From Bradyrhizobium sp. STM 3809 (GTDB taxonomy: Bacteria; Pseudomonadota; Alphaproteobacteria; Rhizobiales; Xanthobacteraceae): a stretch of DNA of 64,000 nucleotides. A model generated the notes under the pieces. The model saw only the letters and a list, made by a program, of their open reading frames with translations, was not told the origin of the DNA and did no database searches. The stretch is from contig NZ_CAFJ01000265.1 in the NCBI RefSeq assembly GCF_000239795.1, positions 1 to 64,000 of the forward strand, read 5' to 3'. A program made the position numbers and the translations under genes. This document shows positions 19,515-27,959 of this stretch, piece by piece; positions within the stretch are counted from its first letter, which is position 1, and every line of letters starts with the position of its first letter.

Positions 19515-19586
19515 CCTCGCCGCGCGGTCTGCGCGGCGCCGGCTCGTCCTGGATTGGGTCGAGCCGAGCCAGTCGGATCTGACGCG

Positions 19587-19610
19587 AAAAACGCGCGGAG
19601 GACCGCGCGT
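19587..19610 (-). terminator. rho-independent terminator of parA
   Basis: Read on the minus strand, ACGCGCGG and CCGCGCGT (19591-19610) form a perfect 8-bp stem with a 4-base loop, followed by T residues to 19587. It lies 54 bases after the parA stop. A second perfect 8-bp hairpin (19518-19538), without a T run, follows the small membrane protein gene. Confidence 0.75.
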
Positions 19611-19663
19611 CGAAGGCATTTGGACCCTTGCGACCTTTGGGCCCCAGGCGGGACCCTTGCCGA

Positions 19664-20341
19664 TCAGGCCGCCTGCTTGTGCATGGCGCCGTTCGCCGAC
19701 ACCGTTCCGCGAATGGCCCTGACCGAACGCTCGATCGCAGCCCACAGCCGCGCGATCTCGGCCGCGGCGCGACCTTCAGCGTAATATTCGCGCACGCCTT
19801 CGCCCTGGCCCAGCGCCATCAGCAGGTCGGCGCGGTTGGTGATCTGTCCGCCCCACACCGGCGCCTTGAACTTGGCCAGCGCCTCGCGGGCAATGGTCAC
19901 GATCGGGCTTTCGGCGTCGTCGCGGCGGGCCGGCGCGCCGTTGAGCACGACGGCGTAAGGCTTGCGCGCGGCGCGGCAGGTCTGGATCGTTTCCTGCACC
20001 GCGTTGACGTCGAACACGCCCGGACGCGCCGGGATGATCACCATGGTCGCGTTCTTGATCGCATCCTCGACCACGGCAGACACGGTCGGCGGCGTATCGA
20101 TCAGCACCCATTCGACGCCATCGCGACGGGCGGCGGAGACGATCGCGCTCACCGAGTTCACCGCGGTCTTGATCGGCGGCTCGTTGGTGCCGCGCAGCTT
20201 GTGCCAGAGCGTCAGCGATCCCTGGGGATCGGCGTCGATCAGCAGACAAGACTTGCTCGCCTTGATCTGCGCAGCGAGATGGGCGGCCAGGGTGCTCTTG
20301 CCTGAACCGCCCTTACGCGATGCGAAAACAATAACGTTCAT
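19664..20341 (-). CDS. ParA-family ATPase without ParB partner
   Basis: A 225-residue deviant-Walker ATPase of the ParA/MinD superfamily. The P-loop KGGSGKST at 10-17 has the signature lysine at 10, the Walker A' DADPQGS is at about 37, and VLIDTPP is the Walker B region. Such proteins form nucleotide-dependent gradients that position DNA or protein cargo. There is no parB or cargo gene beside it, so it is an orphan, probably positioning a cytoplasmic or polar complex rather than segregating a plasmid. A palindrome 36 bases upstream may be an autoregulatory operator. Confidence 0.9.
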   Translation of the reverse strand: MNVIVFASRKGGSGKSTLAAHLAAQIKASKSCLLIDADPQGSLTLWHKLRGTNEPPIKTAVNSVSAIVSAARRDGVEWVLIDTPPTVSAVVEDAIKNATMVIIPARPGVFDVNAVQETIQTCRAARKPYAVVLNGAPARRDDAESPIVTIAREALAKFKAPVWGGQITNRADLLMALGQGEGVREYYAEGRAAAEIARLWAAIERSVRAIRGTVSANGAMHKQAA

Positions 20342-20376
20342 ACCTCGGCCTCCAGATTGACCCCGGCCGCGAAAAT

Positions 20377-20394
20377 GAATCAGCGGACTGATTC
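20377..20394. promoter_or_regulatory. palindrome upstream of parA
   Basis: GAATCAG (20377-20383) and CTGATTC (20388-20394) form a perfect 7-bp inverted repeat with spacer CGGA. It is centred about 44 bases upstream of the parA start codon. The half-site AATCAG/CTGATT recurs at 40500-40518. A plausible operator, but only by position. Confidence 0.4.
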
Positions 20395-20613
20395 GCGGAA
20401 GATAAATTTAGCGATTGATAAGGCGTAACTCCTGATTGCTGAAACGCATTGGTTTTTGAGTCACACCAAGTGCACCGAAACAGACCGAGCGGAGCACGTC
20501 GCCAGCAACATCGGATTTCTTCCGGATCAGGTTTGCCTGTCGAGGCTGTGCCAGGCGTGAACGAAACGCGTCTGCGGCTCGTTCCTTCATCGACGGCCGG
20601 GCTGCGTGCTCGG

Positions 20614-20961
20614 TCAGGTCGAATCGGGCCGCGCCGATGTCTTCGTCTTGCCGGCGCGCGCGCTGTTCGGCTTTCTCGCGGAAGCAGGTTTGATGCTCAT
20701 GGGCCTTGCCGCGCGTTCCCGCGATGATGACCCGCGCGGCTGCGGCCCGAATTGAGCCCGGCACGGTGGCGACAGTTCCGCCTGCCGGCGGGCCATGCAG
20801 GCGGTGATGCGGTCGACATCGGGGATTTCGGAACTACAAAGCCGAAACGCATCGCTCGTGCACGCCTGCTCCTGTTCCGCGGTGTAGGCGTGTCCCGCGG
20901 CCGGTATCAGCAGCATGGCTGCCCCGGCCAGAGCAGCCGCGCCTCTTGGATTGCAAGCCAT
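20614..20961 (-). CDS. small exported cysteine-containing protein
   Basis: A 115-residue protein with an N-terminal signal peptide (MACNPRGAAALAGAAMLLIPAAGHA). A compact conserved-looking module follows: YTAEQEQACTSDAFRLCSSEIPDVDRITACMARRQAELSPPCRAQF. Its four cysteines can form two disulfides. The remaining 45 residues are basic and low-complexity. Modules of this pattern occur in several small exported proteins of Rhizobiales, but I know of no assigned function. GGGAGGGCAGGGG precedes the ATG. Confidence 0.75.
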   Translation of the reverse strand: MACNPRGAAALAGAAMLLIPAAGHAYTAEQEQACTSDAFRLCSSEIPDVDRITACMARRQAELSPPCRAQFGPQPRGSSSRERAARPMSIKPASARKPNSARAGKTKTSARPDST

Positions 20962-21303
20962 CCCCTGCCCTCCCCCTCGCCATCACAAAATGTGATTGAA
21001 CGAGGCCGGATTCGCAAGCAAGGCGCCGTCGCAGGTCCCGAATGATCCGGGCAAGGAGAGCCTGAGACCGGCACGCGAGGACAATGCACCGTTGAACTAC
21101 GGAGATCACCACGACGCATCCCGACGTGCCGAGCGAGAGGTGTGGCCTACCGAGTCGTTCGATTGCGATGGCCGATATCAGGCCATGCGAACGGACCCTG
21201 AACGATCGCAAGCTGGCGCGGATGGCTGCGGGCCTTGGGAAACCGGAACCGACTTTCTGTCCGATGCCCGAGGGCCCGCTGTCCTTGCTCGGAGCTGCCG
21301 GCG
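20962..21303. other. intergenic region without recognised gene
   Basis: 342 bases between two minus-strand genes. Open frames exist here on both strands, but none has a ribosome binding site, recognisable domain or convincing composition. It presumably holds the promoter of the exported Cys protein. Confidence 0.5.
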
Positions 21304-21834
21304 TCAGCTCGCCTTGCTCATCACGCCGACGAGTTCGCCGTCGGCCGGTGCGTCCGACGGCACCAGCGTGGCGGCCGTTGCACGCTGCGTGCGCATGGGC
21401 TGGGGCACGGGAACGACGCTCGCGCGACCGACGGCGATGTGGGCCATGATGACCGCCGGCACGCCAAGCCCGAACACGATGTGAACGGTGCTGATCCAGG
21501 GCCGCAGCGCTTCGGACCCGACGTAATAGAGTCCGAACGCCGTCGCGATCAGCAGGCCATACATTGCAAGACTGACGATTCCGGTCGCACGGTTCTTCCG
21601 GGCGCGCCAGGCGCGCTGGACGTGCATCGGACCGAGCGCGCCCAGCAGCATCAGCGTCACCATCGCGGCCCCGCCATGGAGGCTCAGAAGCAACGCGGCC
21701 GCCTGTTGCCAGGCGTCGCTGTTCAGCTCCGAGCGGGTCTTCATCTGATCGGCGTAGATCCAGAACGCTCCGCTGGCGAACAGGAGACCGAAAATCCCGT
21801 AGAGGGCGAACCGAAACGCGCCTTTAAGCCGCAT
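21304..21834 (-). CDS. four-helix membrane protein of the FMN/ApbE operon
   Basis: A 176-residue inner-membrane protein with about four helices: FRFALYGIFGLLFASGAFWIYAD, AAALLLSLHGGAAMVTLMLLGALG, GIVSLAMYGLLIATAFGLYYVG and WISTVHIVFGLGVPAVIMAHIAVG. The His residues in the second and fourth helices could ligate haem, as in DUF4405 or cytochrome b561-like proteins. The ATG at 21834 follows AAGGAG, and the gene overlaps the end of apbE by 11 bases. Context suggests it passes electrons between the quinone pool and the flavinylated partner. Confidence 0.72.
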   Translation of the reverse strand: MRLKGAFRFALYGIFGLLFASGAFWIYADQMKTRSELNSDAWQQAAALLLSLHGGAAMVTLMLLGALGPMHVQRAWRARKNRATGIVSLAMYGLLIATAFGLYYVGSEALRPWISTVHIVFGLGVPAVIMAHIAVGRASVVPVPQPMRTQRATAATLVPSDAPADGELVGVMSKAS

Positions 21835-22702
21835 GTTGGAGATCTCCTTGCCAATCCGCTGTCCTGAGGATGTCGCCATTCGGCGCGACGAGCAGCGCGC
21901 TCGCACCATATCGAGCGAGTTGCGACAGGGCGCTTTGGGGCGCGATCATGATGATCTTGGTCAGCGCATCCGCGACCATGCAGGTCGGCGCCCGGACCGT
22001 CGCGCCGAGCGCTGCGTGAGCCGGCAGGCGGGTGGAGGGATCGACCACCGCGGTCGCCGTGGTCTCCGCCGATCGGAACGGATCGAAGCGGCGCGCCGAT
22101 GAGGCCAGCGCGCCGTCGCTCACCGCGACCTGGCAGAGCAGCCGGTCCGGCGAGCGCGGATCGCGGATGTGGACCAGGCGGGCTCCGCCTCCGAAGGTCG
22201 CGAGGTCGCCGCCGGCGTTCACCATGGCCGAGCGCACGCCGCAGCTCCGCAGGGCATCGATGGCGCAGTCCACGGCAAACCCCTTGGCGATGCCGCCGAG
22301 ATCGATCTTCACGCCGGGGTCGCCGAAGCGAACACGATGGTCGGCAAGCAGCTCGATCGAATCAAAGCCCGGCGACGACTGGCCCGCGAGCGGCCGCCTG
22401 ACGCCGGCGACGCCGATGTCGAAGGCGCCGTTCGAATGATGAGCCATGTCGAGCGCCATCTCCAGCACGGCGTAGGTCCAGGGATGTACCGTCACGGCGC
22501 CGCGCGACGCCATCAGGTTCAGCCGGGACACGTCGCTTTCGGCATCGTGGAAGCTCATCAGCCGGTGCACGTCGGCGACGGCGGCGAACGCCGTGTCGAC
22601 GGCGCTCTCTGCGTCGCCGCCCGGCCGATCGGCGACATCGATCTCGACGAACGTCCCGAGCAGAGCCCGTGCGCGCCGAATGCTAGCGGAAGTGGCTGGC
22701 AT
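21824..22702 (-). CDS. apbE: FAD:protein FMN transferase ApbE
   Basis: A 292-residue ApbE that links FMN from FAD to a Thr of exported target proteins. Diagnostic segments are LGTFVEIDV near the N-terminus, VKIDLGGIAKGFAVD, VNAGGDLATFG, and CMVADALTKIIMI, which carries the Asp/Thr magnesium ligands. No clear cleavable signal peptide is present. The gene overlaps both neighbours (20 bases with the FMN-binding protein, 11 with the membrane protein), so the three form one tightly coupled operon, with the FMN-binding protein as the evident substrate. Confidence 0.93.
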   Translation of the reverse strand: MPATSASIRRARALLGTFVEIDVADRPGGDAESAVDTAFAAVADVHRLMSFHDAESDVSRLNLMASRGAVTVHPWTYAVLEMALDMAHHSNGAFDIGVAGVRRPLAGQSSPGFDSIELLADHRVRFGDPGVKIDLGGIAKGFAVDCAIDALRSCGVRSAMVNAGGDLATFGGGARLVHIRDPRSPDRLLCQVAVSDGALASSARRFDPFRSAETTATAVVDPSTRLPAHAALGATVRAPTCMVADALTKIIMIAPQSALSQLARYGASALLVAPNGDILRTADWQGDLQHAA

Positions 22703-23141
22703 GATAGGTCAGCACCTTCTTCACGCCTTCGGTCAAGTGGGTCGACGACAGCGTGGCCCCCGAGATGTTTCGGATATCCGAGTTGATGCGCAGCTCGCTC
22801 TGGCTGCCCTTGCCGACGAACTGGCCGAGCCAGTTGGGGTCGTGCACCTCGCCGCCATAGGACTCGCGGTAATTCAGGATGTCGACGCGGTGCACCCGGC
22901 CATCGGGCCCGATCGCGACCGTGTAGTCGATCAGCAGGTGCTTGCCGACCACATGGTCGTAGTAGAAGTAGCCGCCATTGCTCGCCTTCCAGACCCGTCC
23001 GGTTTGAACCTCGGCGAAGCTGGCGCCGGGAAATGCCGCCTTCTGCGCTTCCTCGACGCTCATGTACTGCAGGGCGTAGGCCGGCGCCGCGGCCGATACG
23101 ATCGCCGCAGCGGGCGCCGTCCATTTCAACCAATTGTTCAT
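22683..23141 (-). CDS. exported FMN-binding domain protein, ApbE substrate
   Basis: A 152-residue protein with signal peptide MNNWLKWTAPAAAIVSAAAPAYA and an FMN_bind domain as in NqrC/RnfG. The flavinylation motif is SGAT at 127-130 (within NISGATLSST), with Thr130 the expected covalent FMN site. The frame is open 84 codons further upstream, but that part lacks conserved features; the ATG at 23141 begins the signal peptide. With ApbE and the membrane protein it forms a periplasmic flavin electron-transfer unit. Donor and acceptor are not revealed by the neighbours. Confidence 0.88.
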   Translation of the reverse strand: MNNWLKWTAPAAAIVSAAAPAYALQYMSVEEAQKAAFPGASFAEVQTGRVWKASNGGYFYYDHVVGKHLLIDYTVAIGPDGRVHRVDILNYRESYGGEVHDPNWLGQFVGKGSQSELRINSDIRNISGATLSSTHLTEGVKKVLTYHASHFR

Positions 23142-23750
23142 CGCGCCCACCTCAAATGAATTTTCATGTTCGGCCTCCCTTGGATCAGGTCTCACGCCGT
23201 CTCGTAACGCCGCGCTGCCGGGAAGCTGTGCTGGAAGCACCCGCTGCTCCAGCGCGAGCATCCGTTCAATGACCGCAGCAACAAGCGGCGAGAGACGGTA
23301 CTCGCTCGTAGCCCGCACCAGACGTCGCTCTGACGAGTCCCTCCGACACTCATCCACCGGCTTTCTGCAAACCGTTCTGATTGTCAGAGCCATCTCAGTA
23401 AGTGGTTCGATTACGGCGAATTGCCGCGTCGATGTTGGCGATTTGCCGGAGCGGCTGGGGAATAAGAATGTTGCTGGAGATTGCCACTCCGCGAGCCGCC
23501 AAACCCAGGGATTTCCGCGCGCAAACCTGCTGTTTCAACGGCATGCAGAAAGGTCCTGCAGAGATTTAGATCGATTCCAAAAGCGCCGTTAGTCGTTTGA
23601 ACGATGCATCGAATGCGCAACGATGCCGCGAAGCGGTCGTTGTCTGAGCGGCGGGGAATCAACACCGCCGCGTGTGGCTCTCGCATGCAGCCACACGGGT
23701 GCCGCCGCATGCGACGCCACCCTCGTGGCGACACCCGCACGGGCTCACGA
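23142..23750. other. 609-base intergenic region
   Basis: No convincing gene. It must hold the promoter of the FMN/ApbE operon. Near the multicopper oxidase end are GC-rich hairpins, including GTGTGGCT (23672-23679) with AGCCACAC (23689-23696), an 8-bp stem with a nine-base loop and no T run. These might act as a weak terminator or as an RNA-stabilising structure. Confidence 0.5.
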
Positions 23751-25961
23751 CTACCACGGCATCTGGTTCATCGCTTCCCAGGGATTTCCGCTGGACTGCG
23801 AAGGCACGACCTTGATCTTCGCCATCATGCCCCCGTCCTCATGTTCGAGAATATGACAGTGATAGACGAACTCACCGACCTGCGAGAACGGGATGTCGAC
23901 GACCACGGGCTTCGATGTGCACTGGCCGTTGCGCCACTGGTCGATGCTGCAGACCCCGCTCTGAGCATCCATCACCTCGGGCACGTTCGGAGTTGCGACG
24001 CCGAGTGGGACGTTGTCCTGCAACATGCCGCCGCCGATGCTCCGGTTCAGCGACACCGACAGCGGCGTATTCTCGCCGGCCTTGCTGTTGATCGTCCTGA
24101 AACGGGTCTGGTGGATGTGGAAGTTGTGGTTCTCGGTCGACAGCTGCACCAGTTCCCAGGTCTCGTGGACAGGGCGCTGTCCCGATGCGAGCGGCAGGCA
24201 CACGATGTTCTGCGCCGGATCGAACTGACTCACCGGGAGTTGCGTGCCAGGCACCGGATTGCCGTTCTCGTCGACCTCCTCATAGCCCAGACCGAAGGTG
24301 CCGTCGTCGGTCAGATCAGCGAGGCCGAAGAAGATGCGGCGGCGGTGTCCGGCCGGCAAGGCCCGGCAGCCGGTAGGCAATGGCGCGGCATTCGCATACG
24401 GGACCTTGGCGTCGAGAATGCCTGACGGCTGCATCGTCGCCAGCGCGTCACCCCGAATGTCCATGCCGTACGCGATGTGCTGCCGAGACCCGTGCTGGTG
24501 GAAGTGCACCTTGGCGAGATCGACTGCCGGCCACTGGTCGCCGCTGCCCATCGTCAGTCCCGCCATCTTGAAGGTCGCTGATGCCGCTTTTCCAGGACTG
24601 GCGATCGCGCCGGTGGACGGATCACGGTAGGTCACGAAGACCTCGGTGCGCGAACTCGGCATCATCACCATCTGGGTGACGCAGACCGGCTTCGAATGGA
24701 ATCGCGAAGTCGGCAGCGGCGGACATGGCACGACCCGGAAGCGGGCGCCGCCGAGCCGCACCATCGTGTCCATCGTCGTATCCTGCGGCAGGTTCACGCT
24801 CACGCCGTCGACCGAGATGAGCTGCACGATCATCGCCTTCTGCGTCTCGTCGTCGGTCAGCTGAAGATTGTAGGATAGGCTGCCCGACGCGTTGGTGAGC
24901 CGCCAGACCTCTCCGTCGGGATCGGTGACCTTGATCTTCGGGAACGTCCGGCCATTCACGGTGAAGAACCACTTGCCGCCGGTGAAGTTCGAACCGCCAT
25001 CGGCTGACGCATCGACGCCTGGGCAAGACCCCTCGCGCACTTCCGAACTGTCGGCCGGAAACTGAGCGCAGAAACCGGGATCCTCCTGATTGATCACCTC
25101 GCCCGGCGCGACCTGCGCCGGACCGCTGTCGAACTGGACCGGACCGCCGGGCGCGACCTGGATATCCTTCAGGATCAAATGGCGGACGCTTGCTTCGGGG
25201 AACGGCGTGTCACGCGCGTCGCCATGCGCGTAGTCGGAGACCTCGCCGACCGAGATGATGCCCGCCAGACCCTGCGACACCTGGTTCAACGACAGGCCAT
25301 GGATATGCGGGTGAAACCAGAACTGGCCCGATGGATGGTTGCGCGGGATCTCGATTCGGAAGTCCGCGTAGTCCATCTTGTTGGAGCCATGCTGATGAGT
25401 CGTCTGCGGCACCGGCATGCCGTTGGAAGAATTGTAGATCTGGACGAAGACGTAGTCGCCGAAGGTCTGGTCCTTCAGCGTCGGCGCGCGCGGCTCGACG
25501 ATCAGTCCGTGGGTGTGCAGGTTGGTCGGATTCCGAAAAAGATTGGCTTGGCCAGGATCCGTATTGTGGTTCACCTTGGCAGGGTCGAGCTGCGGCAGCT
25601 GGTTGACCAGCCTGATCTTGAGCGTGTCGCCTTTCTGCAGGGCAAGTCGCACCCCGCCATACTCCGCCACAGCGGCATCAGCCGGACAGCTGTTGCCGGA
25701 GGCCGGACGCGGACAGATCTCGTAGACCCAGCCGGTCGGGTTCATCGGCGAGCCGCCGGGCGGCGCGAACGTAATCGTGGAAATCGGCTTAGCCCGCGCG
25801 ATCATCAGCAGATCGAGCACGCCGTGCCTGCTCCTGAACACTGTCGGCTCGGCGAGATCGTGGGCGATGGCCGTGGACACCGCCAACGTCAAGCCCGCCA
25901 GCAGCGCCGCTGCGGATGTCAGTGTTCTCATCATTGGTTTGTGCAGGCGCCCGATTGACAT
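23751..25961 (-). CDS. large exported multicopper oxidase
   Basis: A 736-residue multicopper oxidase with an N-terminal signal region (MMRTLTSAAALLAGLTLAVSTAIA). All four copper motifs are present in order: TNLHTHGL (HxH), FWFHPHIHG, ENHNFHIHQ and FVYHCHILEHEDGGMM. It can thus bind a type 1 copper and a trinuclear cluster. It is much longer than CueO or laccases (about 500-520), with insertions between the first and second cupredoxin domains and a Cys-containing loop (DPGFCAQFPADSSEVREGSCPG). The frame continues 86 codons upstream; the ATG at 25961 after GGGGAT is chosen. The substrate (metal, phenol or pigment) is unknown. Monocistronic. Confidence 0.88.
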   Translation of the reverse strand: MSIGRLHKPMMRTLTSAAALLAGLTLAVSTAIAHDLAEPTVFRSRHGVLDLLMIARAKPISTITFAPPGGSPMNPTGWVYEICPRPASGNSCPADAAVAEYGGVRLALQKGDTLKIRLVNQLPQLDPAKVNHNTDPGQANLFRNPTNLHTHGLIVEPRAPTLKDQTFGDYVFVQIYNSSNGMPVPQTTHQHGSNKMDYADFRIEIPRNHPSGQFWFHPHIHGLSLNQVSQGLAGIISVGEVSDYAHGDARDTPFPEASVRHLILKDIQVAPGGPVQFDSGPAQVAPGEVINQEDPGFCAQFPADSSEVREGSCPGVDASADGGSNFTGGKWFFTVNGRTFPKIKVTDPDGEVWRLTNASGSLSYNLQLTDDETQKAMIVQLISVDGVSVNLPQDTTMDTMVRLGGARFRVVPCPPLPTSRFHSKPVCVTQMVMMPSSRTEVFVTYRDPSTGAIASPGKAASATFKMAGLTMGSGDQWPAVDLAKVHFHQHGSRQHIAYGMDIRGDALATMQPSGILDAKVPYANAAPLPTGCRALPAGHRRRIFFGLADLTDDGTFGLGYEEVDENGNPVPGTQLPVSQFDPAQNIVCLPLASGQRPVHETWELVQLSTENHNFHIHQTRFRTINSKAGENTPLSVSLNRSIGGGMLQDNVPLGVATPNVPEVMDAQSGVCSIDQWRNGQCTSKPVVVDIPFSQVGEFVYHCHILEHEDGGMMAKIKVVPSQSSGNPWEAMNQMPW

Positions 25962-26324
25962 GCCAGATCCCCATTGGCTCGAGATAAAGATCGCTGCGAA
26001 GCGCACCCCAGACCTGCGCGACATCCGAGCGTCTCGCTCCGGCCGCCTGCAATCGGCTCGCTTGCACCGCTTTGTCGCTATGGATGTCGGGTGTCTCCTT
26101 TGTGACCGTTTCTTTCGTTTTGCGAGAATCGCGGTTGTCTTCTTTAAGAATCGATCTAACAACATGGTCTTGCAGGCGCAGCGTGCGCAGGGCGGACAGC
26201 GCGGACACAAAATCGACAACCACGCCTCTTAGTTCGCCTTCGATCTGATTAGTCGAGCGAGACCGGCGCGAGGTGCCGAGCTGTTTCAACGGCGATCAGC
26301 CTGAACCGCTGCCGAGGAGATCGA
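25962..26324. other. divergent promoter region
   Basis: 363 bases between the multicopper oxidase and the small exported protein. It includes an AT-richer segment at about 26090-26165. Open frames here are extensions of the oxidase frame or its antisense and lack support. No clear box or palindrome found. Confidence 0.45.
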
Positions 26325-26630
26325 ATGATGTTGCCTGCTGTTGTTCTCGCCTGGGCCTGCAACGTGACCGGCATCGCCTGTGGCGCACCGACGGTCGAGA
26401 TCATTCAGCAGGCTTATGAGCAGGAGGCGCCCTCGTCCGGCGTCCGTCACGACAAGGGACTGAAGATCGTCGAGGCGAGCTGCGACAAGGGGAACGAGAG
26501 CGGGCGATTCCTGTGTCAGGTTTCGTTCGTGTCCGAGGACGATCCCGACAAGCGACTGTATTTCGACATCGTCTCTGCGGCGCTCACAGACAAGGGATGG
26601 GTCCTGACCAGCGGATTGTGCAAGCGCTGA
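26325..26630 (+). CDS. small exported hypothetical protein
   Basis: A 101-residue protein with a short signal peptide (MMLPAVVLAWACNVTGIACG). The small mature domain contains three cysteines: VEIIQQAYEQEAPSSGVRHDKGLKIVEASCDKGNESGRFLCQVSFVSEDDPDKRLYFDIVSAALTDKGWVLTSGLCKR. GAGGAGA lies just before the ATG. The alternating charged and hydrophobic pattern looks like a real folded exported domain, but I do not recognise the family. It is convergent with the secretion operon. Confidence 0.72.
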   Translation: MMLPAVVLAWACNVTGIACGAPTVEIIQQAYEQEAPSSGVRHDKGLKIVEASCDKGNESGRFLCQVSFVSEDDPDKRLYFDIVSAALTDKGWVLTSGLCKR

Positions 26631-26736
26631 CCGTACGCCGGAGCGCGCCCGGGCGGCGGGGTGCGCGGAGGACCACGACGGGGGAGTGCCGCCGAAGCCC
26701 GATGGAAGCCTGCACCCTATCCTGCTGCCGTCCTGG

Positions 26737-27411
26737 TCATTGTCGGCGTCCTGAGCGCTGGCGCTGGTGCATGCGAAGCAGCCGTGACTCCGCGGACAGG
26801 AAGGGCGGCCCGGCCTGAGCCAAGGGAGGGGCCGTCTGTGTCGACGGCACCTCGGCCACCGTCGTGGCGACCGGATTTGCGACCGCCCCGGACGGCGACG
26901 CGAAATTCAGCACAGCGACGTCATCGCCCTTCTGCAAGGTGACCGACCTCGCCTCGACCCGACGCAAGGTCCAGCCCTGATAATCCGCGCCGGCCCTGAT
27001 CCGCAGCGGCGTGCTGCTGCCCGGATCGAGGAAGATGGCGAGGCCCCGATCGCCGTTGACGACCGTCCCGACCAGCGTGAGCTGCGGCCGCTCCGGCGGG
27101 CTCGGCTCCGGCACCACCGGCGCGTCGGCGATGGCCGGCGGCGGAGCTTCGATCGGCGGAGGGCGCCGCGACGGTGAGAAGATCGGCCGTTCGCGCGTCG
27201 CTGACAGCTGGTCGAGCGGAATGGTCCACAGCGGATTGCCGCTTCGCGGCTCGTTGCGCCGCGCGACCGGCGCCTCCTGCGCGGAGACAGGCGGCTGCTC
27301 GGCGCCCTGCGGACCGATCGCGTCGAGGCCCGCCGCCGTGGTCATGCCCAACGCAGATCCCACCGTCACGACGCAGCAGCAGGTGACACATCGTTTGACG
27401 AGACGACTCAT
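26737..27411 (-). CDS. type II secretion GspN/GspC-like protein
   Basis: A 224-residue inner-membrane protein with one N-terminal helix (RLVKRCVTCCCVVTVGSALGMTTAAG) and a Pro-rich linker. A GspC-like HR domain follows: LTLVGTVVNGDRGLAIFLDPGSSTPLRIRAGADYQGWTLRRVEARSVTLQKGDDVAVLNF. In GspC this domain links the inner-membrane platform to the secretin. It is the last gene of the operon and overlaps gspM by ATGA. No other gspC is present, so it probably fills that role; the name GspN is sometimes used for this position. Confidence 0.75.
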   Translation of the reverse strand: MSRLVKRCVTCCCVVTVGSALGMTTAAGLDAIGPQGAEQPPVSAQEAPVARRNEPRSGNPLWTIPLDQLSATRERPIFSPSRRPPPIEAPPPAIADAPVVPEPSPPERPQLTLVGTVVNGDRGLAIFLDPGSSTPLRIRAGADYQGWTLRRVEARSVTLQKGDDVAVLNFASPSGAVANPVATTVAEVPSTQTAPPLAQAGPPFLSAESRLLRMHQRQRSGRRQ

Positions 27412-27959
27412 TGCGGACCCTGCCACTGTCCTGAAACGGTGAGTGTGACGCGAAGTTTTCCGGCGGAGGCCGATGAGGGCGCGCTTCCGTCGACCACGAG
27501 CTCGTCGATGAACAGGCATGGCATTCCGGCCTCGAGATCATACAGGATGGGCTGCAGGGCCGGCTGCGCAGCCTCGAAATTCGTGGTGACGCGGACCTGA
27601 CCGTCGTTGGCGCGCGGGCCCAGCACATCGACCTGAGACGACGAGGTGCTGCCGCCGTGACGGGCCACCACCTCACCCAGCCGCTGCAGCAGCGCAGCAC
27701 CGGCCACGGTCACGGTCGGTCCTTCGAGAAACGCCGATTCGGAAGCTTTGGCCTCGCTTGCATCCCGACGGGCGACCGCCATGCTGTGCGCGTCCAGCAG
27801 CCGCAGCGTATCGGTCAGCGCCTCGATCTCGGCACGCTGATCGAGCAGGCTCTTGGCAGGGAGCACCGTCGCAGCGATCAGCACGAGCAGCAGGCCGGCA
27901 TAGAGCAGAGCGGCGGTCGGCCGCGGCGAAGGAGTGCCAAGCGGATTTGCGGTGCTCAT
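27408..27959 (-). CDS. gspM: type II secretion protein GspM (GspMb type)
   Basis: A 183-residue inner-membrane protein with one N-terminal helix (AALLYAGLLLVLIAATVLPA), a coiled segment (LLDQRAEIEALTDTLRLLDAHSMAVARR) and a ferredoxin-like periplasmic domain. It is short and divergent, matching the T2SSM_b form found in alphaproteobacteria rather than classical GspM. It partners GspL in the assembly platform. It overlaps both neighbours by ATGA. Confidence 0.78.
   Translation of the reverse strand: MSTANPLGTPSPRPTAALLYAGLLLVLIAATVLPAKSLLDQRAEIEALTDTLRLLDAHSMAVARRDASEAKASESAFLEGPTVTVAGAALLQRLGEVVARHGGSTSSSQVDVLGPRANDGQVRVTTNFEAAQPALQPILYDLEAGMPCLFIDELVVDGSAPSSASAGKLRVTLTVSGQWQGPQ

Noticed and set aside
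25962-26219. N-terminal extension of the multicopper oxidase
   Set aside because: The frame is open, but the extra 86 residues are Arg/Cys-rich and would bury the signal peptide; the SD supports 25961.
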